From positions 1 through 64,000 of the forward strand of contig JAFUFG010000001.1 in assembly GCA_017470045.1 (NCBI GenBank): a stretch of 64,000 nt of DNA. The letters are read 5' to 3'. Positions 39,768 through 49,321 of the stretch are shown in pieces (within the stretch, counting starts at the first letter, position 1; each line of letters starts with the position of its first letter). The stretch comes from Bacilli bacterium (GTDB lineage Bacteria > Bacillota_I > Bacilli_A > RF39 > UBA660). A model generated the notes under the pieces. That model was not told the origin of the DNA and did not search any database. It was given only the letters and a program-made list of their open reading frames with translations. The position numbers and the translations under genes are program-made.

Positions 39768-42700
39768 ATGGCTAAACAACCTTTACCGCCGGTAGACCAT
39801 AAATCTTACCTTCGAAGAGTGGGTTCTTCTTTAAAATTTGCTGCAATAGAAACTTTTAACGAAAAGTTTCCTATATATAACGCATATAGAGAAGATAACC
39901 CAGAAGACGAACTTAAAATAGCACGTAAAGATCTAAAAGCAAAAAGATTCTTTAATTATATTAAAGATGTAACAGGTATGAATGTCGTCTTTAAAGACGC
40001 TTCTGATATGTGGAGAAATGCCAAGACCAGTTTAAGGTCTGGTAAATTTTATGACGCTAGACGTGCTAAACGTGGAGAAAAAGAGTTTGAAAAATCACTT
40101 GGTTTTGATTTCTCAGAACTCGAAGAATTAGAAAATTTTGATCCAGATAAAGAATTTGGTGGAGAAGAAGATAGTTCTCTTGGTGACCTTGATAATCTAT
40201 CTAGTCTTGAAGAAGATTTAGAAGCTGGATTAGCTGATAATGCTGAACAAATTTCTGGAACCATGATAGAAGGCTCAGAATATGTAGCTGGTACTATTAA
40301 AGGAGCTGCTTCTTTATCTTATGCTCAATCAATAAAGAATTTACAAGTAATGAGTTCTGGATTCACCAATCTCAGTAATTCATTAGCTGCTATTAATTCT
40401 TTTAATAAAGAACAAATTCAAACTCATATAGAGAATTCTACACAGTACTTCCAATCTACTACTAAGTTATTGGAAGAACAAAATGCTATGCTTAAAGGCA
40501 TGTACGAAATGCAGAAAAATCTGTATGATCAAGCCAGAGCAGCTAGCCAAGAATCCAGCACAGGAGATAAATACAACGATATAATTAGTCCTGATGGTAG
40601 AATTAACTTTGGTTTGTTTAAAAAGAACTTTGAATCGAATCTGGAGAACGGCCCATTTGCTATGTATGCTATGATGTATAACATGATGAAAAATGAGATC
40701 ATACAGAATCCAATTCAGTTCTTAATGAAACAAATGATTTCTTCTTTAGGCGGAGAAAAAGTTGAAAAGGCTTTAGAAAACTTACAGAAGACACTTGTTA
40801 ATTCTTTATCTACACTTAATGCTAAATTAATATCTGGTGAGCATTTTGGTGGTGGAATTCTAAGTGATATTTTATCATTATTTGGTATTCATGAAGATCA
40901 TCATACTATAGTAAAGAATGAGTTTGAAAAAGGACCTATGCAGTTTAATGGTGCTGCTAACAAAGCTATTACAGAAGTAATTCCTATGTATTTAGCTAGA
41001 ATTGAAGCAGCTCTTACAGGCGGTCCTATCAAACTCTTTGATATGGATAAAGGTACATGGACTACTACTAAGCAACTCAGATCTCAGTTTGAAAAAGCTC
41101 AGAAAACAGCTGGTGGTAATGTTGATGAGATAGTCTATGATAATTTCCGTAGAATGTCTGATTCTGGTAAATTCTATTTCTCAGATGAAGAAAAGAAGGA
41201 AATGCAGAGACTGGTTGCTAAAGAAATTATTCCTCATCTTAAGAAGTCTCATGCTGTAATAGATCGTAATGATATCATAGATGATGGAGAAGTATCTGAT
41301 GAATTCTTATCTAGTGTAGGTCTTTCTGGTAAAAAGATTAGTCCTAAAGTAAAAAGAATGATAGCTGAAGTTTTCAATAATATGCCTGAATTGGAACTTA
41401 CAGCTTTACCAGGAGCGGCTAGAGATGATAGAACTGCTAAATCTGATCTTATAGCATCTATTAGTGATAATAAATATAGTGTAATGAGATCTCTGTTTAA
41501 TGGTAGTCTCAATGGTACAGTGGATAGTAAATATCATGTAAATGAAAATAGTACTGTTAAAAGATCTACTCCTATGGGAGATATGCTTTCTCTTAATAAT
41601 ACTATGGATAGAGGCATTGAGATCTTAAAGGCTATCTATAATGAATTATACACATATCATTCTGCAATGCTTTCTGCTGGTGGTGGAGGAGGAAGAGATG
41701 CTGGTAATTTAATAGAATCTAGTGATCTCTTTGATATTTCTTCTAATGAAAGAGAGAAATACAACCAAGCCATGTGGTGGTTAAAGAAGCATAAAGGCTC
41801 TACTCTTGAAGACTTCATGAATAAACAGAGAGAAAAATATGTTAAATGGTCTGAAAAAGATGAAAATACTGGTAAATCTTTTGATTTCTTCTTAACTAAA
41901 AAATATGAAGATGCTATAGAAGAGTATTCTGAAAAGAGAGCTAAAGAAGAATTAAAAGATGGTAATACGGAATCTCTGTTTATAGCCGACATTACTAATG
42001 GTGATCCTGATAAAATTGATGAAATTAAAGCTTTAAAGATTAATAATCCTCAAGAATACGATAAACTCTTTAAGAAATGGAATAAAAAGTGGGGTAAACG
42101 TAGAAGTCTAGATTATAGAAAAGACTTTGAAAAAGAGCAATCTGAAGCAACCGATAAATATATCCAAAAGAATATTGGCGACGTTAGACGTATCGGCAGA
42201 AAATATGGAAGAATAGACTTTGATTCCATGTTTAATCAGTGGAATGAAGACTACGAAAATGCTACTGATTATGATAGAGCAAATACAGATTTAGAGCAGG
42301 ATATATTTAGAGATAGTAATATATCTATAGATCCTGCTACATATCAATCAGTATTTAAAGACTTCTTTGAATTAGTTAAAGAAAAGAAATTATCTCAGAT
42401 ATCTGTATTAGATGGTGCTATAAATAAATTTTATAATGCTGCTAAAAAATTACCTTCAAATTTTGAAACTGGGAATACATACTTAGATAAATTAGTAGCT
42501 CAGTGTAGTGAAGGAATGTATCCTAAAGATATATTTAGTAGCAGTAATAAAGTATTTGTAGAAGCATATAAAGCTATTGAGCGTCATTTTAAAAATCAAG
42601 AAGAACAGAAGAAAGATAAAAAATATAAAGATTATTCTAGTGATGAACTTAGCGAAGCAGTACAGAAAGTTCTTAATGAAGATTATGAACTTGAAGATTA

Positions 42701-45700
42701 CGATAAAGCATATAAAGAATATAAGGGTGATGGGTTCTTCGATAAAATTTCTAAAGCTTCTGGTTTAGATAAGATAGGTGTTGTATGGTCTAAATTGAAA
42801 TCTCTTATTGGTAAACCTTTAGATTGGGGTATTAGTAAATTCAATAAGGGAACCTCTATTCTTGGTAGAGTTTTGTCTGGAGATATTGGGGCTGTTGGTG
42901 ATCTTATTCCTTCATTAGATGGTATGGCATACGGAGGCCCTGTAACTAAAACAGGTCTTTATGCTTTATCTAAAGGTGAAACAGTTATTCCTAATTCCGA
43001 TCCAACTATACGTCAAAGAAACGTAAAAGAAGAATCCGATCTAATTGGTAAAATAAAGAAAGATTTAGGGTTGTCTATAGTTGGCGGCAGAGCTCTTGGT
43101 AGCACTAATATGCCTTCTGTAATGGATAAGATTAGAGAACAGTTTACTGGAGTAGACTTCTCTGATACAGAAATGGCTAAAACAATAAAAGAGTATCTTG
43201 CTAAAGTCATCCAAAACAAAGATGTACTTAAACATGCATACAAAGCCATTGATGAAAACAATCCTAAAGATTTAGAAATAGCTCTTACTGGTATAACCTT
43301 ATCAGATATCTATCTTAAATTCGCTAATGGTGCAGACTATTTGATGGGTAAAACAAAGAAGGCTGGTAAAGCAGTTGTCAATTGGTTACCTGATAATGTA
43401 AAGAAGACTTTAACTGAAGTTGGGAAGTATACTAAATGGGGTGCTCTTGCTGGTATTCTGTCTGGTATGGTTGGTGGTCCATTTGGTCTAGTAGGCGGTG
43501 CTATGATCGGTGCGGCTACAGGATTTATTCATGAATCTGATAAGACTAAAGACTTATTGTTTGGACCTAACTTAGGTGATAGCATTAAGAAGTTTATGGG
43601 TGGTAAGAATGGGGCTAAATATGCTACCATTGGTGCTACTGTTGGTGGTTTAGTTGGAGGACCTTTTGGTGTAGTAGGTGGAGCTTTATTAGGTTCTGGC
43701 TATTCATTCTTAGAGTCTTCTGATAGATTCCAGAAGATTATGTTTGGCGAGAAAGGTATTATCGCTAGAATTGATCATTTCTTTGGAGAAGGATTTGCTA
43801 ATACTAGAAAATCATTTGTAGACTACTTTAAAGAAGCAATTACTAAACCCATAGAGAATGCAATTGTTCCAGTAGGAACAGCTATGCAAATAGGATTACA
43901 GAAAACCTTTAAGTTAGTACAAAAAGGATTACAGAATCTTGTATCTAAAGATAATCTTGGTGCTATTACCAATGCAATATTTGGTAAGTATAAAGACAAC
44001 AAATACTTTACTGGTGCTCTTGGTGGGGCTGCTGGCGGTATGTTAATGGGTGGACCCTTTGGAGCTATCTTGGGTGGTGTTGTAGGGTCTATTGCTCACG
44101 GTACTGGATTTGATAAGAAGCTTGTAAATATTGGTAAGCTTCCTGGCAAACTTCTCACTTCATTCACTAATAAATTAGCTAAGAAAGAAATTGAATCTGG
44201 TAATGGATTTAACTGGACTGCGGCTGAACGTATTCAAAAGATGCGAGAGATTAATGAGAATGATAGCTATACTGAAACCTCTCAGGGTAAACTTGATATT
44301 GCTTTATCTGAAGCATCCGTTGGAGAACTGAAACTTGCAGAAATTAAAACTAAGATAGCACTTGGTAGAGATCCTGAAATATCTAAAGCCTTAGGAGAAG
44401 CATTTAAAGAAATTTTTGCTTGCTTAGTTAAAGCTAAGATGAAAGGTGAATATATAAAAGAGATTAAAAATCTTATCGATAAAGACTACAAAGTAGATAT
44501 CAAGCAGATAGCTGCCGTAGTTCAGAAATCTAATTTAAAAGCTTCTGAACAGAAAACGCTTATGGATCCGAATGGACCTTTTATTTCTGCTATAGATGCT
44601 TATAGGAATTTAGTAGAATTTGATAAATTATATAATGAAAAGAGTGCTGAGCAAAATACTAATATGTGGAAGAAAAATCTTGGTGGAGATGACGAAGCGA
44701 TCGAGAAGAGATTAAAGCTTGTACAAAAAGAGATTAATAATCATCCATCAGAGTCTTCTGAAGTTGAGTATACTGTTACTGATGCTACAGTAGAGTATGG
44801 TGAAAAGAATTATGATGCACTTACTAAGATAAAGAATACCTTATTCTCAGCAATATATAAAATGAGTCATCCTCATCAGACTATAACTCTTAATGATGAT
44901 GGTAGTATTGCTAGTATAGAAGATTTTGATAAAGAAGAGAATATAAAGACTATTACTACATTTAGTGGAGATGTAAAGACAGTTACAACTATTAGAGTTA
45001 AAGAAGACGGTACTATTGAAACTTTGGGTACAGAGTACTTCAATAAAACCACTAATGAAAAATTAGATAAGAATCCTAATGAAACAGATGATACAGTAGC
45101 CAACACTAAAGCTGAATATGATGCCGAAAAACAAAAAGAAGAAGAACAGGCTAGACAAGAGAAAACTCTTGATTTAATTGAAGTTATAGCTGAAAATGCT
45201 TCTGAAGAAATAGCAGATAGAAAAGAATCTAGAAAGAAATCGTTACTTGGTAAAGCTGCTAGTGGATTTGGAGATATACTTAAGAAACTTGGTAATCTTG
45301 CTTTAATGCCTTTTGATATGGTTCTTGGTAATATTCCTATTGTAGGAGATATCTGGAATGCATTTAAAAAAGGTACTGGAGCTCTTGGTTTAAAAGCATA
45401 TAAATGGGCCGGTGGACTTTTTGGTAAATTCTTTAGTGGTGCAAGAGGGCTTGCATCTAAAGCTACTACTGCAGCTGGCAAATTTATGCAAAATACCTTT
45501 GGGTATAAAACAGCCAAGAATGCTCTTGGATCTGGTTCTGCTATCGTAGACATGTTTGGTGATTTTTATAAAAGCATGTTTGGTAGAGGTAATGGAAAGT
45601 TCGGTAAGCTTACTTGGGAACATTTAGCTACATTGCCTTTCCGTGCATATGGAACTATAGGTAAGCACTTAGGAGATAACTGGTTTGGTCGTCTTTGGAG

Positions 45701-48700
45701 ATCAAATGATAATCTTGCTAGAGCATATAAGTCATCTAAGTTCTTAGGTCAGACTTTAGGTAGAGGAATTGAATATGGTGGAAAAGCTATAGCTACTGTC
45801 GCTAAATTAGGCGGTGGGTTATTAGGTAAAATCGGTAGTGGATTACTGAAACTGGGTCTTAATGTTATAGATGCTATGGCAGTAGAAAAAGCTATGCAAG
45901 CAGCCGAAGATTCTGTAGAACCTAAAGATGAAGGACAAGCATTAGGATTTATGGCTAAGATGTTGGCCGGTATTAGAACAGGTGTTCTTGGAGTAATCGA
46001 TTCTTTACGTAATGTAAATGAAAGTATTAATGATCAAAACTCTCCAGTTGGTGAAGTAGCAGAAGAAGCAGCTGAGGCTGCTGCTGAAGCTGCAGGTGCT
46101 GCTGGCGGTAAAGGTGGAATCATATCTAAAGCTAAAGGTTTTATTAAAAATAAAGGTGGTATAAAAGCAGCTATTGGATCTTTACTTACTAGAAAGAATC
46201 TTAAAGGTGCTGCTATTGGAGCTGCTGTATTAGGAGCTGGATATTTAGGAGTAAAATCAGGACTGGTATCTGAAGAAGCAGTTGCAGAAACAGCTGAAAC
46301 ATCAGCTAATGCTTCTAGAGTAACCTCCTTTGTATCTGCCGCCTACAATGCTGTATGCAAAGTAGCATCCAAGTTCTTATCTCCTGCAAAAGCCGAAAAG
46401 CTTGCTGCTCTTGGTAGTAAATTAGTTGGATTTATTACTAAACCAAAAATAATGGCTAAAATAGGCCAGAGTATAATAGGTAAGGCAGCAGGTCTGTTAG
46501 TAGGCCCTGCAGGTTGGGGTATACTTGGGGCATTTGCTATCAAAGCATTCTACGATGGATTTAGTGGAGCTAAAGAAATCTGGAAACCTAATCCTAATGA
46601 AGAAATGACAACTAGTAAGAAAGTTATATGTGGTATGGCTTCTGCAATAGCTGACTTCTGTTGTTTAGATTTAGTAATGCCGATAGATCAGATAGTTGGA
46701 TTTATTAAGACAGGATTAGGATTTACTCCTACAGAATTAAATACTGGTGGATCATTTGAAGGTGGGATCCTTGATGGTAAACTTCCTACGATATTCAATC
46801 TTAAAGAAGCTATGAAGAAATTTGATAATTCTATATTTGATATTAATCTTACTCAGAAGATGAATGAGAATATAGTTAAACCTATTAAAGACTTCATGAG
46901 TAATTTCTGGAATAAAATAACTAGTAAGTTTACTGAAGCAATAAATTCTATTGTATCTTATGCTGAAAAGATTTCCAAATGGTGGAAAGAATTTAGTGTT
47001 AAAGATGCTATTACACAAGCTCTTCAGAAAGGTAAAGATTGGTTGAATAAGTTGTTTGATTTCAACGTAACTGAAGAGTCTAAGAAAGTAATTGAAGAAG
47101 ACAAAAATGCTTTAGATATACCTCAGTTAGATCAGAGTGATGAAGATGCTGGTGCTAAAGCTAAATCCTATACCAATACAGACTTCAACTTCGACTTTGG
47201 AAAATCTAAACCAAAACCTGCTGCAACTAGAGATAAAGTAGGTATTCTTGATGCTCTTAAAAAGAGTGGAAGAATGAAAAATGTTCCAGGCGGAGATGGC
47301 GGATTTGGTAGAAGATGGTTCTTTGGAAAAGGTGATGGTGGAACTAATAATGCTGAGTTAATCTGGAAATACTTAGAAAGCAAAGGGTTAGGCTCTAGTG
47401 CTATTGCTGGTATAATGGGTAACATTCAAGCAGAATCTGGATTTATGCCTAATCGTGTACAAGGTTCTGGTGTACAAACTGCTCCTGAAATCACTGTAGA
47501 CGGTAGTACAGGTTATGGACTTTGTCAGTGGACATATCATACCAGACAGCAAGCTCTTAAAGACTTTGCCGCATCTCGAGGAAAATCTAGTTCTGATCTT
47601 GAAACTCAGCTTGACTTTATGCTTGAAGAACTTAAACAGCGTTCTCCAGGTCTTGTTAAGAAAATGGCTGCGATGTCTCCTTATGATGCAGCTATGTTAT
47701 TCCATGATGAGTATGAAGGCTCTGCTGATTCTCCACAACAAGCAGCTAGACGTGGTAATTATGCTAATGAAATTGCTAAAAATCAAGGTAAAGGTATTAC
47801 TAATCCTGGTACTTATGATGATGGTAATTGGAGTGGTAATTCTACGTCTGGTAGTGGTGGTAGCGCAGCATCTGCTCTTGGTATATTTGGACAATTAGGT
47901 CAAATGTTAGAGAATAGTGGATTAGGTAAATTAGGTCAAGCACTTTTTGGGTCTGCTTCATTCTTCAATATATTTGGTTCTGGTTCAGCATTTGCTCCTG
48001 GTAAACCTGGCGGTGGAAGTGGTAGTGGAAACTATTCGTTTACTGGAGGAAGAACAGGTACTTCTAGAATAGTAAATAATATGCGTTCTCTTATAGGTAA
48101 GATTCCTTATTATGCATCTGAATCTGATGGAACTAACTGTATGAGAACTTGCGGTATAGCACTTAAAGGTACTCCTTATGAAGGAATGATTAATGTTGAC
48201 GTTGCTAAAGAAAAAGCATCTCAATTAGGTCAACTTCATACACCAGGAGATGGGTATACTCCTAGAGGAGCAGATATGTGCATCGTTAATAACGGCAATC
48301 ATATGGTAATGCTTACTGAAACTGGTGGTACTATTCAAAATGGTGCTAGTCGTAATGGTGTATATGAAGTAGCTACTTCTCCGCAAGAAATGTTTGGTAA
48401 AGTAGACTATTATATTAGTTCTAGCCAATATGATTCTATAGAAAGTGGAGCTGAAAGTTCTGTAGTAGACTTTTTAACTAAATCTTTAGTAGGTAATGTA
48501 ACTGGTAAATATGGTGAATCTAGAGATGGCGGTGCTCATGGAGGTATCGATATTGGTGCTAAACTTGGTACTGAAATTAAATCTCCTATAAGTGGCGAAG
48601 TATCTAAGATTGCTTATGAACCAGGCGGTTACGGTCAATATTTGCAGATTAAAGATAACAAAGGAAATTATCATTTATTTGCTCATCTTGATAAAGCTCC

Positions 48701-49229
48701 TAAGTTAGAAGTTGGTAGTAAAGTTAAGGCTGGAGATAGCATTGCATTAGTAGGTTCTAGTGGTTTGTCTACTGGTCCTCATCTGCATTATCAAATTGAT
48801 CCAGCGGCTAATAAAGAAGGTCTTAAAGCCGGTCCTCATATCGATCCTAATACCTATTCTATTTCTGATGATTTGAAGAATAGAATCAATCAGAATAATC
48901 AGATAGGCGAAACTAATGTAGCAGACTTTAAGAAACTGCAAGAGAATTCTGGCGATGGTGGTTTCTTAGATACTTTGAAACAAGGTATTGTAGGTGGAGT
49001 AAGCGAAGGTTCTGTAGATTATACTGCTAAGTTTGATGCTATCATTAACTTACTTACTATTATAGCTAATGCTGTTAGTGGTGGAGCAATGAATAGTGGT
49101 AATAATATGCCTACAAATGCTATGATTCCTATTATGGCTGGTAACGCTAATGGTAAGATGAATACTACTACACCAGGACAATCTATTATGAATATTGTAA
49201 AGAGCATGTTAGATATAGCTTCTAGATAA
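39768..49229 (+). CDS. Tail tape measure protein with three peptidoglycan-hydrolase domains
   Basis: 3153 residues. The N-terminal part (about 1-1000) is helical and charged. Three glycine-zipper hydrophobic segments sharing GGPFG (about residues 1225-1250, 1290-1320 and 1420-1450) look like membrane-inserting elements. The C-terminal part carries a phage tail lysozyme domain (about 2525-2665: IAGIMGNIQAESGFMPNR, GYGLCQWTYHTRQ), a Cys/His NlpC/P60-like domain (about 2760-2885: GTNCMRTCG, NGNHMVMLT) and an M23 metallopeptidase (about 2918-3030: HGGIDIG, GPHLHYQI). It sets tail length and would cut the wall and reach the membrane during injection. A strong AAAGGAGG site and a late-type promoter precede it. 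Confidence 0.93.
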   Translation: MAKQPLPPVDHKSYLRRVGSSLKFAAIETFNEKFPIYNAYREDNPEDELKIARKDLKAKRFFNYIKDVTGMNVVFKDASDMWRNAKTSLRSGKFYDARRAKRGEKEFEKSLGFDFSELEELENFDPDKEFGGEEDSSLGDLDNLSSLEEDLEAGLADNAEQISGTMIEGSEYVAGTIKGAASLSYAQSIKNLQVMSSGFTNLSNSLAAINSFNKEQIQTHIENSTQYFQSTTKLLEEQNAMLKGMYEMQKNLYDQARAASQESSTGDKYNDIISPDGRINFGLFKKNFESNLENGPFAMYAMMYNMMKNEIIQNPIQFLMKQMISSLGGEKVEKALENLQKTLVNSLSTLNAKLISGEHFGGGILSDILSLFGIHEDHHTIVKNEFEKGPMQFNGAANKAITEVIPMYLARIEAALTGGPIKLFDMDKGTWTTTKQLRSQFEKAQKTAGGNVDEIVYDNFRRMSDSGKFYFSDEEKKEMQRLVAKEIIPHLKKSHAVIDRNDIIDDGEVSDEFLSSVGLSGKKISPKVKRMIAEVFNNMPELELTALPGAARDDRTAKSDLIASISDNKYSVMRSLFNGSLNGTVDSKYHVNENSTVKRSTPMGDMLSLNNTMDRGIEILKAIYNELYTYHSAMLSAGGGGGRDAGNLIESSDLFDISSNEREKYNQAMWWLKKHKGSTLEDFMNKQREKYVKWSEKDENTGKSFDFFLTKKYEDAIEEYSEKRAKEELKDGNTESLFIADITNGDPDKIDEIKALKINNPQEYDKLFKKWNKKWGKRRSLDYRKDFEKEQSEATDKYIQKNIGDVRRIGRKYGRIDFDSMFNQWNEDYENATDYDRANTDLEQDIFRDSNISIDPATYQSVFKDFFELVKEKKLSQISVLDGAINKFYNAAKKLPSNFETGNTYLDKLVAQCSEGMYPKDIFSSSNKVFVEAYKAIERHFKNQEEQKKDKKYKDYSSDELSEAVQKVLNEDYELEDYDKAYKEYKGDGFFDKISKASGLDKIGVVWSKLKSLIGKPLDWGISKFNKGTSILGRVLSGDIGAVGDLIPSLDGMAYGGPVTKTGLYALSKGETVIPNSDPTIRQRNVKEESDLIGKIKKDLGLSIVGGRALGSTNMPSVMDKIREQFTGVDFSDTEMAKTIKEYLAKVIQNKDVLKHAYKAIDENNPKDLEIALTGITLSDIYLKFANGADYLMGKTKKAGKAVVNWLPDNVKKTLTEVGKYTKWGALAGILSGMVGGPFGLVGGAMIGAATGFIHESDKTKDLLFGPNLGDSIKKFMGGKNGAKYATIGATVGGLVGGPFGVVGGALLGSGYSFLESSDRFQKIMFGEKGIIARIDHFFGEGFANTRKSFVDYFKEAITKPIENAIVPVGTAMQIGLQKTFKLVQKGLQNLVSKDNLGAITNAIFGKYKDNKYFTGALGGAAGGMLMGGPFGAILGGVVGSIAHGTGFDKKLVNIGKLPGKLLTSFTNKLAKKEIESGNGFNWTAAERIQKMREINENDSYTETSQGKLDIALSEASVGELKLAEIKTKIALGRDPEISKALGEAFKEIFACLVKAKMKGEYIKEIKNLIDKDYKVDIKQIAAVVQKSNLKASEQKTLMDPNGPFISAIDAYRNLVEFDKLYNEKSAEQNTNMWKKNLGGDDEAIEKRLKLVQKEINNHPSESSEVEYTVTDATVEYGEKNYDALTKIKNTLFSAIYKMSHPHQTITLNDDGSIASIEDFDKEENIKTITTFSGDVKTVTTIRVKEDGTIETLGTEYFNKTTNEKLDKNPNETDDTVANTKAEYDAEKQKEEEQARQEKTLDLIEVIAENASEEIADRKESRKKSLLGKAASGFGDILKKLGNLALMPFDMVLGNIPIVGDIWNAFKKGTGALGLKAYKWAGGLFGKFFSGARGLASKATTAAGKFMQNTFGYKTAKNALGSGSAIVDMFGDFYKSMFGRGNGKFGKLTWEHLATLPFRAYGTIGKHLGDNWFGRLWRSNDNLARAYKSSKFLGQTLGRGIEYGGKAIATVAKLGGGLLGKIGSGLLKLGLNVIDAMAVEKAMQAAEDSVEPKDEGQALGFMAKMLAGIRTGVLGVIDSLRNVNESINDQNSPVGEVAEEAAEAAAEAAGAAGGKGGIISKAKGFIKNKGGIKAAIGSLLTRKNLKGAAIGAAVLGAGYLGVKSGLVSEEAVAETAETSANASRVTSFVSAAYNAVCKVASKFLSPAKAEKLAALGSKLVGFITKPKIMAKIGQSIIGKAAGLLVGPAGWGILGAFAIKAFYDGFSGAKEIWKPNPNEEMTTSKKVICGMASAIADFCCLDLVMPIDQIVGFIKTGLGFTPTELNTGGSFEGGILDGKLPTIFNLKEAMKKFDNSIFDINLTQKMNENIVKPIKDFMSNFWNKITSKFTEAINSIVSYAEKISKWWKEFSVKDAITQALQKGKDWLNKLFDFNVTEESKKVIEEDKNALDIPQLDQSDEDAGAKAKSYTNTDFNFDFGKSKPKPAATRDKVGILDALKKSGRMKNVPGGDGGFGRRWFFGKGDGGTNNAELIWKYLESKGLGSSAIAGIMGNIQAESGFMPNRVQGSGVQTAPEITVDGSTGYGLCQWTYHTRQQALKDFAASRGKSSSDLETQLDFMLEELKQRSPGLVKKMAAMSPYDAAMLFHDEYEGSADSPQQAARRGNYANEIAKNQGKGITNPGTYDDGNWSGNSTSGSGGSAASALGIFGQLGQMLENSGLGKLGQALFGSASFFNIFGSGSAFAPGKPGGGSGSGNYSFTGGRTGTSRIVNNMRSLIGKIPYYASESDGTNCMRTCGIALKGTPYEGMINVDVAKEKASQLGQLHTPGDGYTPRGADMCIVNNGNHMVMLTETGGTIQNGASRNGVYEVATSPQEMFGKVDYYISSSQYDSIESGAESSVVDFLTKSLVGNVTGKYGESRDGGAHGGIDIGAKLGTEIKSPISGEVSKIAYEPGGYGQYLQIKDNKGNYHLFAHLDKAPKLEVGSKVKAGDSIALVGSSGLSTGPHLHYQIDPAANKEGLKAGPHIDPNTYSISDDLKNRINQNNQIGETNVADFKKLQENSGDGGFLDTLKQGIVGGVSEGSVDYTAKFDAIINLLTIIANAVSGGAMNSGNNMPTNAMIPIMAGNANGKMNTTTPGQSIMNIVKSMLDIASR

Positions 49230-49238
49230 TAGACTTAA

Positions 49239-49268
49239 TATCCAGGTACCCATATGGGTACCTGGATA
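49239..49268. terminator. Perfect 30-nt palindrome centred on CATATG
   Basis: TATCCAGGTACCCAT plus complement, 9 bases after the tape measure stop. Confidence 0.8.
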
Positions 49269-49321
49269 ATCATTATCTTCGAAAACATTCCTATAAAGAT
49301 TTATTTAGGAGGAATTACGGT

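Noticed and set aside
44876..45553. Long minus-strand open frame opposite the tape measure gene (225 codons)
   Set aside because: Pro/Ser/Leu-biased translation typical of an antisense shadow, no ribosome binding site, entirely inside a well-supported gene.
47515..47898. 127-codon plus-strand frame inside the tape measure gene in another frame
   Set aside because: Leu/Lys/Met-rich out-of-frame translation across the lysozyme domain; no ribosome binding site.
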